This document shows positions 25,301-34,591 of a stretch of 64,000 nt of DNA, in pieces. The notes under the pieces were generated by a model, which did not search any database, was not told the DNA's origin, and was given only the letters and a program-made list of their open reading frames with translations. The stretch covers positions 16,417,382 through 16,481,381 of the forward strand of contig CM049317.1 of assembly GCA_026874595.1 (NCBI GenBank), read 5' to 3'. The DNA comes from Sipunculus nudus (lineage: Eukaryota > Annelida > Sipuncula > Golfingiida > Sipunculidae). How positions within the stretch are numbered: the stretch's first letter is position 1; every line of letters starts with the position of its first letter. A program made the translations under genes and the position numbers.

Positions 25301-26885
25301 AGCTATCGGCCCTTTGCAGGCTTTCGCCCAAAGTCTTAAAATGAATATTGCACGTTTCGGAGAGGGAAACTTTCTGATATCTAGCGCCCCTTAGTCTTTT
25401 TTCCGGGGTACTTGGGTTGGTTACGTCAATAGCATCGGAGCTATAACTGAGAAGACAATGTCGAAACGTAACAGCATGTGACATAAAAAAAAGGACAGAT
25501 CCTCTGAAAAAAACACGAATGTTTTCATACCGTATGAAATTTGGACCGGATCGCACAAATGATTATTTAAAACTCAATTTTATACTGGCTCTGAAAAAAA
25601 ATAAACATTATTGTCGATTATACCTGAAACATTGGCTTGCCATTTAACAATTGTGCCCCTGATGTTGCGGACCTGTTCTTACTTCAGTGCACCTAAGTTG
25701 CCACCGTTATTACCCAAGTTGGAGCATCTTTGTATCGAATTCCATTAGTTACCGGGGAATTTTAATTAAATATTCTTTGTGTTCCGGATGTTCTTATAAT
25801 TGCGTAATAGAGCTTCATTAGTAAATTTACGGGCTAAATAAGGGATCATTACACGGGCAACGATGTCCAGAGAACACCGCCCTATTATTGAGACAGTGTT
25901 TTCTGCATCATCAACCATCATTTCCCTTCCGAAACATTGTTTAAAAAGGTAAGTATTAAACCATAGATTTTATCATTTACAAATAGGATTACTACTATCT
26001 ACTATTTCCGTGTTTTAAGCAAACGTGATTAATAAAAAGACACGCATTAAAATTAACTTTCCATATTTTTTCCCATATATTTTGCATGTATATGTTACTA
26101 AGCTAATATTTGTTCTTGTCTTGAAACTTGGTTTCAGTCATGCATGTTAAATGATGAAAAAACGGAATATATAAATAATCATTAATAACACAGGGGCGCG
26201 TGGTCAACAAGGGATCAGTAATAACCAGAAAACCGATATAGTAAACTACAAGCACTGCCAGCATTCAAAATTGTCTACGGGCTCAGGCCAAATTACCACG
26301 ATTGTGATTATCCCAAGGGATACACCGAACTTAACAATAATGCCTTATGCTTAACAGTCATGTCAAAACCTATAAGAAAAGAATACTAAATGTGTCCAAA
26401 CTCTCGCCTGTGAAGTCATAGGTATTCAATAAGCGGGACCCTGGGCCAGCTGGGGTACTGCAGACAGCAAATGTTCAGTTGGAGCCCAGGTTGTCTACGT
26501 GAGTTCCTATCAGTGTCCAGGGGCCGTCCGCTCAAAATTCTTAATGTTGCCTACTTTTTTCAAAGACTGGGACACACGACACTACCTTTTAACAAGCCGT
26601 CCATTGCAACATCTGATGCACTGGTTTGCCAGTTCTAATAAATATTGGTTCCACTCAATCAAACCAAGGATTTTTCCCCTCTTAATTCAAAGCTAAAAGA
26701 TGTATGTACGGGGATGGTCTTAATTAAAAGGGGGAAATGATTACTAATTTAAGGGTTGTTATTATGATTGTTACATATTTTCTTTGAAAGTGGTCAGTGA
26801 TGGCAAGGGATCTATAAAGTCACGACATCTGCTAAAAACCAACACATACACACATGCCGATGGAGATTAAATACCTATAAAGAGA

Positions 26886-26950
26886 AATGTTGTTACTTTG
26901 CAATTGATTTCGCAAATATAAATGTTGTTACTTTGCAAACGATTTCGCAC
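26886..26950 (+). repeat. 35-bp tandem duplication specific to S1
   Basis: AATGTTGTTACTTTGCAA starts at 26,886 and again at 26,921. S2 has a single diverged copy at about 36,046, so the duplication arose after the blocks separated. Confidence 0.85.
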
Positions 26951-27009
26951 TTCTTAAAGGGACCTATTCCGATGTCTGCCGTCTATTAACTAAAGAGAAT
27001 CTTACGAAC

Positions 27010-27012
<3 letters not shown>

Positions 27013-27057
<45 letters not shown>
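27013..27057. repeat. (TA)n microsatellite
   Basis: About 45 nt of perfect TA. S3 has a TA tract at the equivalent place (48,510-48,573), whereas S2 has only a short A-rich stretch. Confidence 0.95.
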
Positions 27058-27058
<1 letters not shown>

Positions 27059-27845
27059 AACCTGGAAAACGCGAACTCCGTTGTGTATATATGCCGGTGT
27101 TATAAAACATGGGGGCCGTCAATTATAATCCACACATATTTAACAAGGCAGACAAACAAGCATTTTGCAGAGGTTGTTAATGGACAAGTTATTTTAAACT
27201 TACGCACATATGAAACTAACTACCTAGCTATCATTGCTTTTCTGTTTGCCAATATTATTGAATAATCATATTTACTGAAGCATGTTTACATGTTTAATAA
27301 AAGCTTGTTAGATATATAAGCTCATGGCCATACATCCATCACAGAGGGGTGTTAAAATCTTCTCTTTACAGAAATTACCGACAATTCATAAATATGTACG
27401 CTGAGTAAGCCAGAAATCACATAAAGCTACAAAAACAGTAGATGAATAGCTGGTTTAAACATCTATGGCCTACATTACAATTTATTTACACTGTCAGTAA
27501 AATACCAATCTATTAGGTTATATATATCTATATTATGAACTAAATTCAAGCGTTATTTTCATTCAAATCTATTGAAAAAAAGTGGTAGGGTATCACGTAA
27601 TGCTACACGAAATTCATAATCCGCTTTTGTTGAATTATGGCGTTTTGTCCCTTTCTTTGTTACAACCGATGTCAACTGATCCAACTTTGAGAAATTAATT
27701 GCTTTTGTGGAACCGTTCAGGATGATAACATAGCTGAATTCATTTTATTAAGAAAATATTGATTTCTTTTTTAACCATTTCATCTGCAATGATTTCTTCT
27801 GTACATTAGTGTTGTTTTAACTATCGATATCCTTCTATTTTTCAT

Positions 27846-27859
27846 GGGGGGGGGGGGGG
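27846..27859. repeat. Poly-G tract, 14 G
   Basis: The tract is conserved in position in S2, where 12 G lie at 36,398-36,409. The run therefore predates the duplication. Confidence 0.9.
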
Positions 27860-28242
27860 TGGCGAGGGGAGTAATTCAACTGAAGTGCCGTTTTCCGGCC
27901 TTTTCTCCACCACCTTCATTCCAACCACCGCTAAGTTCTCACCACACAACAGATTCGCGTCTTGGACAGCTTTCAGAGTACCTTCGATTCGTATTGCATT
28001 GCAATTTAAATGTCCTGACTAATTCATTCCCTCCTAGTATTTCAAAAACAATTCCCGTTTCGAATTAATTTGCACTCGCTAAACCTTGTTGTCTAAAGGC
28101 GGATGTTGCATTCCAAACGACAAATACTAAAACAAAAAGCACGGACGCATTACTGTCAGTTGTTGTAATATAAACTATTTGGATGTAAGAAATATGTTCT
28201 CATTTTACATAGCATCTTTCATTGCTTGCCGGGAATCTTCGA

Positions 28243-28530
28243 TTTCCAGGTACTGTACACTTTATGTATATACTTATATTATAAAGATATTGATCTACTG
28301 TTATACTGTTGTTATACTGTGTAATTGTACTGATTTAGTGTATTGTAATATTAGGATTGTTTTAAGAACAAATTATAATTATTTGTTAACAAAAAAACAC
28401 TGACTTCTTTATTCATTCCCCTATACATTTCACGCTGCCTAGTGTTACAGAATCTGATTTTTTTTTATCTCCATAACAACATTTACGTTAGTCACGACTA
28501 CGTGATCTGTTGATATAAGGTTCTGTAACA
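28243..28530 (+). mobile_element. 5'-truncated LTR (R part and U5)
   Basis: Homology to the 20.8-21.5-kb LTR begins at ttccaggtactgtacac and continues to TTCTGTAACA at 28,530. Shared landmarks are tgatttagtgtattgtaat and cacgctgcctagtgttaca. U3 and the promoter are missing because the left side is joined directly to S1 at 28,230-28,243. The polyadenylation signal is mutated to AACAAA. Confidence 0.85.
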
Positions 28531-28536
28531 TAAAAT

Positions 28537-28554
28537 TGTGGGCTCGTCCTGGAT
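28537..28554 (+). promoter_or_regulatory. Primer-binding site, tRNA-Pro type
   Basis: TGTGGGCTCGTCCTGGAT lies six bases after the LTR end and matches the well-known tRNA-Pro primer-binding sequence at 16 of 18 positions. It is where reverse transcription would have been primed, and it fixes the LTR/internal boundary. Confidence 0.7.
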
Positions 28555-28696
28555 GCTTAATAGTTTTGCAAATTTATTAGGCCTTGACCAGGACACATTG
28601 TTTACAATACATTGTTTACAAGATTACACATTGTTTACATTACATTGTTTACAGGATTTATCTCAGTGGTTTTTGTTATTGTTTTAACATCTTAAC

Positions 28697-29910
28697 ATGG
28701 CAGATTTCATTTTGTTGACGATCCCGACCAACTTGACCCTGATCAACTTAAACAGTTGACAGAGGAACAGTTGTTGCGTTTGAGACAACACTTTGGGCTG
28801 AGTGGGGTTTGGGACAACACTTAGGGCTAAGTGTGAAAAAAGCTTTGATAAAGCCTGATGTCATTGCTAAAATCATGCAAGATCTAGTTAGCAAAGGTTT
28901 AATTGAAGAGAGTGATGTGGAAACATATAAAAAATGACAGCCTTGCTATGCAGCAAAATAGAATCAGAAAGTTAGAAATGCAACATGAGCTATCATTAAA
29001 ACAGTAAGCATAAGAAAAAACAAAGAGGACAGAGAGAACATGAAAGATTAAAACAGTTAGAATTAGAAAAAAAACAAACAGAAGAGAGGGAAGAACATGA
29101 AAGGTTAGAAAAAGAACAGTTTTGATGTTACTAAACACATTAGACTTGTACCCCCTTTTCAAGAAAAAGAGGTTGATAAATATTTCTTACACTTTGAGAA
29201 GGTAGCTGAACATTTAAAATGGCCTAAGGAAAACTGGACTATGCTGTTACAAAGTGTATTGTCTGGCAAGGCCAAGGGAATTTTTACAGAGCTTTAAGTA
29301 AAAGCTGCTGCTGACTATGACCTGGTTTAACGGTTATTCCTAAAAGGTTATGAGTTAGTTCCGGAGGCTTACCGCCAGAAATTCAGAAATTGGGAAAAGC
29401 GCAAGACCCGACCTACTTAGAGTTTGCTAGGACAAAAGAGCAGTTGTTTGATCGCTGATGTAGTTCTTAAAATGTAATGAAAGATTATGACAATTTGCGC
29501 CAGTTAATTTTGCTTGAACAATTTAAGGGCTACATTAACGCAGATGTTAATACTTTTCTGGATGAGAAAAGTCCTGAAACTCTTGAAAGTGCTGCTCAAT
29601 TAGCTGATGATTATTCATTAACACACCAAATGTCCTTTACTAGCAAATCAAACCAGTCATTTACAAACAAGAATGTAAATCAGTATGATCAAAAGAAGTT
29701 TAAAGCGCAGTCACCCAACACTAGTAGTCCTGATAGTTCAGCAAAGTCAATTGCTACACCTCAGTCCACGTCCACTGTGTCTGTATCCAACCAAGGCCAG
29801 TCGTTTTCAAAGAAAATCCGTAAGTATTTACTTAAAAAAGGAAGGTCATCTAAAATCAAACTGCTGGAAACTTGCAAATAAACCAACGGGTAAACCTTTT
29901 GGTTTCGTTT
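28697..29910 (+). pseudogene. Gag polyprotein remnant with SCAN-related capsid
   Basis: Gag packages the element RNA in a capsid. Reading across several frames, I see an acidic start rich in D-P-D-Q-L, then a highly charged helical stretch (E, K, Q, L; about 29,005-29,115) predicted as a coiled coil. The capsid region follows, with F-L-H-F-E-K-V-A (about 29,180) and P-E-A-Y-R-Q-K-F-R (about 29,361-29,388). An L-I-L-L-E-Q-F segment ends in A-A-Q-L-A-D-D-Y (29,505-29,610). This pattern resembles the SCAN domain, which is thought to derive from a Gmr1-like Gag. A zinc knuckle survives only as G-H-L-K-S-N-C near 29,850; the first two cysteines are gone. The longest uninterrupted frame is 29,477-29,881. 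Confidence 0.7.
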
Positions 29911-30070
29911 CAAAATGTATGCACAGCATAGTACAAGAGCAAAGCTCTTTTCATGTTAATAAGAGTACACCTTCTTTATTGACTCTAATAAAGGGTTTGA
30001 TGCTACGGAGGCCAACGTGCCGTCTGACTATAAAGAATAATCCGTAGCTTGCGGGGTAAAAACCTTACTT

Positions 30071-30193
30071 GATTCCTGTGAGGAATTTAATAAGGCTAGG
30101 TCCTTTCAAGACTCCTGCAAGGAGTATCCTTTAAATAAGGCTAAGTCCTTTTTTGACTCTTACGAGAGTATTTCAAATGAGGCCAGGTCCTCT
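30071..30193 (+). repeat. Coding tandem repeats between Gag and protease
   Basis: Three units of about 39, 45 and 39 bp start at 30,071, 30,110 and 30,155. Each encodes a variant of D-S-C/Y-x-E followed by N-K/E-A-x-S. Shared nucleotide words are aataaggcta and aggtcct or aagtcct. Unit lengths are multiples of three, which suggests expansion while the frame was still translated. Confidence 0.65.
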
Positions 30194-30460
30194 TGTGACA
30201 AACAGAGGTTTGTTTCTGCTGAGGAAAATCCCTCTGTTGACTAACATGAAGAGTTTGATGGTAAAAAAAGATGCAGATTCATTTGATGACTCTGAAAAAG
30301 AGTTTATGACTGACACTGTCAATGTCAGTTCTTTTTTTGATGAAACTGAGGTAGTAGATTCCTCTCCTGACTCTGAAATGGAGTTATTTGAGCCATTCAT
30401 ACATGATGGTTTTGAATCACTTTCAAGTGATTTTTCAGATTCTTCCCAATTAAAATTTCG
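30194..30460 (+). pseudogene. Acidic Gag-Pol linker
   Basis: An open frame at 30,153-30,494 encodes an acidic, serine-rich segment (runs such as D-S-F-D-D-S-E-K-E and S-S-D-F-S-D-S-S). It ends in another frame than the protease, so Gag and Pol are either linked by frameshift or separated by a mutation in this copy. No known domain is visible. Confidence 0.5.
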
Positions 30461-30835
30461 AGGGATACTGGTTCAGGCCAAACTCTCATGTTAGCAAACA
30501 TTTTGCCATTTTCTAAAAGGTCTTTTATTGGTGCACATGCACTTGTTAATGGTGTGTTTTTAGACAGGCACACTTCAGTTCCGCTTCACAGTATCCATTT
30601 AAAGTCAGATTTGATTTCTAGGCATATTACTGTGTTGTTTAAGAACTACTATACCCTTAAAGGGATTTACTTGCTACCAGGTTATGAAGATGCAGGTTAC
30701 AAAGTACAGCCAGTGCCAATAGTGACTGAAAAGCCGTCACTTGATCAGGACACTGATCCTACAAGTCAGGAAATTCCTGGTTTGTATCCTTCATGTACTG
30801 TAACTAGATCTATGGCCAAGAAAAACTCACATTAG
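30461..30835 (+). pseudogene. Retrotransposon aspartic protease remnant
   Basis: This would be the enzyme that cuts the Gag-Pol polyprotein. The catalytic triplet D-T-G is at 30,464-30,472, in frame with the open reading frame starting at 30,488. Downstream features expected of the fold include V-P-L-H followed by L-K-S-D-L near 30,590 and a late L-L-P-G-Y-E. The frame runs through a C-terminal tail ending in a TAG at 30,833-30,835. It keeps the same phase into integrase beyond that stop. Confidence 0.7.
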
Positions 30836-31605
30836 GATAATGGTCCAGATAATAACCAGGTTATTGTTGATTGTGTTGGACCTCTGTCCAAAACAAATTC
30901 TGGACATGAATACTTGCTGACAATTATATGCGCATCTACCAGGTCCCCGGAGGCAATACCATTGCGCAAAATTAATGCCAAAAGTGTTGTCAAGGCTCTG
31001 ACCAAGTTTTTTTTACAACTTTTGGATTACCAAAATCCATCCAGTATGACCAAGGGTCTAATTTTGTCTGGCTTATTCCAGCAAGTTATGCTTGAGCTAG
31101 GTATAAAACAGTACAGCTCTTCGCCATACCATCCTGAAAGTCAGGGCGCCCTCGAGCGTTTTCACCAGACATTAAAAAACATGATCAGAACTTAATGCTA
31201 TGACACAGAAAGACTGGGATGAAGGAATCCACCTATTGCTGTTTCCTGTTAGAAAATCATTTCAAGAGTCCTTTGGTTTCAGTCCCTTTGAACTAGTTCC
31301 CGGACACTCAGTTCGCGGTCCATTAAAACTGCTTAAAGAAAAACTCATATGAGAAAATTCTGATGCTTTTGAGATTGCAAAGTCTAATCTAAAATCTGCA
31401 TAAAGTAAAATGAAAACAAAGTATGACAAGCACACTGTAAACAGGACGTTTACCTGGTGAAATGGTCCTCGCCTTACTACCTATTTCCGGCAGACCTCTG
31501 GAAGCTAGGTATTTTCGTCCTTACGTTGTTGACAAGAAAGTCAGCGAATTAAATTACATACTGTTGACACCGGATAGGCGTAAGAAGTAACAGCTGTGCC
31601 ATGTA
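30836..31605 (+). pseudogene. Integrase remnant lacking the zinc-binding domain
   Basis: Integrase joins the DNA copy to the host genome. The catalytic core is recognisable: first D at 30,869-30,871 (V-D-C-V-G-P-L), second D at 31,048-31,050 (Y-D-Q-G-S-N-F, reached after a frameshift), and E at 31,154-31,156 (A-L-E-R-F-H-Q). The second D and E are 35 residues apart, as in a DD35E core. The C-terminal part includes W-D-E-G (about 31,216) and C-H-V-N-M-L-K-P-Y-Y (about 31,600). The HHCC zinc-binding region that should precede the core is absent: only about a dozen codons separate the protease stop from the core, implying an internal deletion. Confidence 0.8.
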
Positions 31606-31990
31606 AACATGTTGAAACCATATTATGACAGAAATAGCACATCACATGTTGTACATAATGTTGCTGCTGTTAATTGTGTAAAGAATTACCCTGACCCAGT
31701 TAAAGTAGATACTGATTGTAAGTGTGATGTAGACATTCAGTGTGGTACAGTACCACTAATAACTCAGACGTGCTTAACAACCTGGATGCCAAACTGTCAC
31801 ACCTTATCGCACAACAACAACAAGACCTCAAAAACCTGCTGCAGAATTATGAACATTTGTTTAGTGACATTCCAACGCGAACTAACATATTGTAGCATGA
31901 CGTTGATGTTGGCGAGACAAGCGCAGTCAAGCAGCACTTATAGACTGAATTCAGTCAGAAAAGCAAAAGTATCTACAGGATGAGATTCAA
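31606..31990 (+). pseudogene. Integrase to reverse transcriptase linker
   Basis: The sequence after the H-V-N-M-L-K-P motif is continuous into the reverse transcriptase lead-in, with Q-Q-Q-Q-D-L (about 31,813) and H-L-F-S-D-I-P (about 31,855) in a helical stretch, as is common just ahead of Gypsy reverse transcriptases. It carries several stops. Its continuity shows that integrase really precedes reverse transcriptase. Confidence 0.6.
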
Positions 31991-32686
31991 TAATTTGCTG
32001 GACGATTTTATTGAACCGATTAACAGTAACTGGAGTTCACCATGTAATCTTGTGCCAAAATCTGATGGAAGATGCCGTATATGCACAGATTATTGAAAAC
32101 TGAACTCTTTCACCAAGACTGACATGTCCTGATTCAGAGGATCGATGACTGTAGAGTCGGTTGCTCCAGATATGTTTCCAAGTTTGACTTGCTAAAAGGA
32201 TTTTGGCAAGTTCCACTGACAGAACGAGCAAAAGAAGTTTCCGCATTTGTGACGCCGCAAGGACTGTACCGGTATTAAAGTTATGCCTTTTGGCATGAAA
32301 AACTGGCCAACCACTTTCAAGCGCCTCATCCATATGGTTGTCAAGGAAATTCAGGGCTGCGACGTATATATTGATGACCTTATAGTGTACAGCGACACCT
32401 GGGAGAAACATCTGCAAATTCTCTGCGACCTCTTCGAAAGACCCAGTGAAGCACGAATGAACATCAACTCGGTAAAATCTGAGTTTTGTCGTGCACAAGT
32501 AACATTTTTGAATCATATGGTAGGGCAGGGTCAAGTAAAACCGGTTGATGCTAAAATAAGTGCTATTTCTGCATTTCCTAGACCAAAGAACAAAAAGCAA
32601 ATAATGCGTTTTCTTGGTATGGATGGGTACTACAGGAAGTTTTGTCCAAATTTTTCTGCCGTAGCAGAACTTTTGAATAATTTGTA
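31991..32686 (+). pseudogene. Gypsy-type reverse transcriptase remnant
   Basis: The enzyme copies element RNA into DNA. Visible blocks: W-S-S-P-C followed by V-P-K-S-D-G-R-x-R-x-C-x-D-Y (about 32,032-32,092), then K-F-D-L-L-K-G-F-W-Q-V-P-L (about 32,180-32,220). Next come M-P-F-G-M-K-N (32,283-32,303) and the catalytic Y-I-D-D at 32,367-32,378. Near the end is F-L-G-M-D-G-Y-Y-R-K-F (about 32,610-32,642), typical of Gypsy and not of copia. Internal stops and frameshifts break the first half. The longest intact stretch is 32,283-32,687, which is closed by a TAA. Confidence 0.85.
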
Positions 32687-33040
32687 AAAGAAGAAACAAA
32701 AGTTTGTATGGAATGTTCAGTGTTAAAATGCAATTCTGCAACGTTCACCAGTTTTGGTAGCTCCAGAATTTTCTGTACCTTTTTAAGTTAACTGTAGATG
32801 CTAGTGATACTGCTGCTGGTGCTGTGTTGTTACAAGAATGCAATGATGGCATAGCTCATCCAATTTGTTATTTCTCAAGAAACCAGAAAAACTACTCTAC
32901 TATTGAAAAATAATTTTTGGCTTTGATTTAGGCATTGCGACATTTTGAAGTTTATGTTGCTTCATCATTCAAGCCTATCATTGTCTTCAGTGATCACAAT
33001 CCCCTCACGTTCATGAACAAGTTGAAGTGTAAAAAATCAA
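32687..33040 (+). pseudogene. RNase H remnant, 3' truncated
   Basis: RNase H degrades the RNA strand during reverse transcription. V-D-A-S-D with its first D at 32,797-32,799, then Y-S-T-I-E-K (about 32,894) and F-S-D-H-N-P-L (about 32,988), supply the three acidic positions. Two stops lie between the second and third motifs. Similarity to RNase H ends near 33,035, where family B sequence begins, so the end of the domain and the 3' LTR are missing. Confidence 0.75.
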
Positions 33041-33046
33041 TTTCTT

Positions 33047-33650
33047 GCAAGTTGGTAGTTTCGCCTTATTACAAAAGGAAGTCCTCTCCAGTACATAAAT
33101 TTCATCATTTTCCAAAAGTATAATGGGATCATTCCATTGGCTTATTTCATAAACGTATCATTAAAAAGAAGGAGTAATAATTAAAAGACAATGAAATTAA
33201 AGAGTAAAGCCTAACATTTCTTGATGTGAAATATATGAACGTTGTAATATTATTACAGAAACTGAAGACAATGTCGCATTATTAACTTTGCTACGCAAGT
33301 GATGATTTATGTTTATTCTGTCATCAAAATAACGCTAAATAACTTACCGGATAAATACCGTTCTCATGGCTTTCAATAAGAATACATTTTGGGGCGCTTA
33401 GTTAATTCAAAATGTTTAAGAGTTCTAGAATTTGGAGCGACCAATCAAAGATGATCTGTGTCAACTTTTGAATGTTTATGTAAAATTTAGTTTTTAAGTT
33501 TTATTCCACCTCTGAACTAGAAATTTCGCATATCAGTTCCTGTTGACATTGTACATTTTCAATAAATAATCACTTATTTTAATAAGACAGTAAGATGTTT
33601 AAAAATGTAGATTATAAGTGAAAGAGTTATTCCAATATTCCAACTTAATG
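33047..33650 (+). repeat. Repeat family B, halves in swapped order (B2 then B1)
   Basis: B2 (33,047-33,310) matches 41,706-41,975 with tcctctccagtacataaat and aagacaatgtcgcattatta. B1 (33,325-33,640) matches 21,760-22,080 with gttaattcaaaatgtttaag. In the other copies B1 precedes B2. The order here is what a slice through a tandem B1-B2-B1 array would give. Confidence 0.75.
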
Positions 33651-34244
33651 TCAATAAATTCTGTTAAAGGACTATAGGTATACACATCATTTTGACATCC
33701 GACTTATGGTATAAGGGATTTAGTGTGAATGCAAAATGGCAGTCCCATGAGCGGTTTTGAGAAACTGAGAGAAATAAGGTGATGTCTTTGGACCACGCCC
33801 AAATTCTCAACATAAAGCAGGGTGCATTCGTTTACAAAGTAAGGATATTCAAACTGCAAATGAAATTTTAAGCGACTGGTTAAGCGAAATGTAGCAGCTA
33901 TAATGGGATTTGGTTAAATAACTCAACATATTTAAATGAATATAACGGAACTTTAAAAAGTAGGCATATTTAAGACTTTATTCGGTTGGCATTGAATTCA
34001 TCATGCCCTTCACCCTAGGAATGGGAAAAAATCATTTCACGTGGACAAATGAGTCTCGATTAGTCACCAAAAGCCTGATGTCAAAGCGGTCAGTAGGGAA
34101 ATTCTTGAAGAATGGCCGCCATATTGAATTATTTGTGGCGCACGTTTCTTATATGAAACGACTACGCCCTTTGGGAAAATACATATAAAATTTAGTGCCG
34201 GCATTACCAACAGAAGTATTCTGCATTTATCTGCCGGACGTTGA
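33651..34244. other. Non-coding, nothing recognised
   Basis: AT-rich sequence without a recognisable gene or a repeat match elsewhere in the window. Confidence 0.5.
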
Positions 34245-34252
34245 GCTACAAG

Positions 34253-34591
34253 AGATCCCGACCCCTCGGTGTATTTGCTCACTTTGATAGGAATCAGCGA
34301 GGTCACGTCACGTTTGAGACGCCAGAGTGCTACTCGCTATATGTGTCGGCGAGGCAATTTGGCATGCAGCTGGAAGTACTGGTGGCCTAATATGGTGTGC
34401 AGCATATATTTTATGGGGAGGAATGTAAGGATAGCTATGCTCATGGCATAGGGACATGGAACATGAATACATCGAAAAGTCGGTTCACTGCCGATGGGAA
34501 TCGTAGTCATATCCTTCCAATTGCCAGTCTGTGTAGCCCCTCGGAGTTTCAAGAGGAAAGTGATGAGAATGACTCGAAGAAACGTTAACAT
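34253..34591 (+). pseudogene. Broken shared reading frame in S2 segment a, function unknown
   Basis: This is the counterpart of the frame at 22,972-23,345. It reads through G-H-V-T-F-E-T-P-E-C and Q-L-E-V-L-V-A, meets one TAA where S1 has a TTA codon, and continues open to a TAA near 34,588. The last part (34,397-34,588) ends in the charged E-E-S-D-E-N-D-S-K-K-R. A serine-rich continuation, R-I-D-S-G, is seen in S1 and in the fragment at 13,741. I do not recognise it. The two copies break the frame at different sites, so the ancestor was probably open across the whole length. Confidence 0.4.

Larger units (their letters stand above)
22950..28230 (+). repeat. Large duplicated block, copy S1
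   Basis: S1 is collinear with S2 (34,245-39,935) and S3 (46,240-52,092). By segment: a (22,975-24,170) is shared with S2; b (24,170-26,030) with S3 only; c (26,120-26,400) with S2; d (26,403-27,010) with both; e (27,700-28,230) with S2. It stops abruptly where the truncated LTR begins. Identity looks high to the eye (long words such as gtcacgtcacgtttgagacg shared unchanged) but indels are common. I see no intact gene. It reads as an old tandem segmental duplication or a very large repeat. Confidence 0.85.
28243..33040 (+). mobile_element. Degenerate Gmr1-like Ty3/Gypsy LTR retrotransposon
   Basis: The element runs left to right: truncated LTR, primer-binding site, Gag, linker with tandem repeats, protease, integrase, reverse transcriptase and RNase H. 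The reverse transcriptase and RNase H are Gypsy-like but integrase precedes them, the order of Ty1/copia; this combination marks the Gmr1-like lineage. A continuous linker joins integrase to reverse transcriptase, so the order is not a junction of two fragments. Every domain is broken by stops or frameshifts, the integrase zinc-binding part is absent, and the right end is lost at family B sequence near 33,040, so there is no 3' LTR. The copy cannot transpose by itself. Confidence 0.85.

Noticed and set aside
32037-32741. 234-codon open frame on the minus strand
   Set aside because: It is antisense to the reverse transcriptase, whose motifs are on the plus strand. The frame has no recognisable domain and is a by-product.
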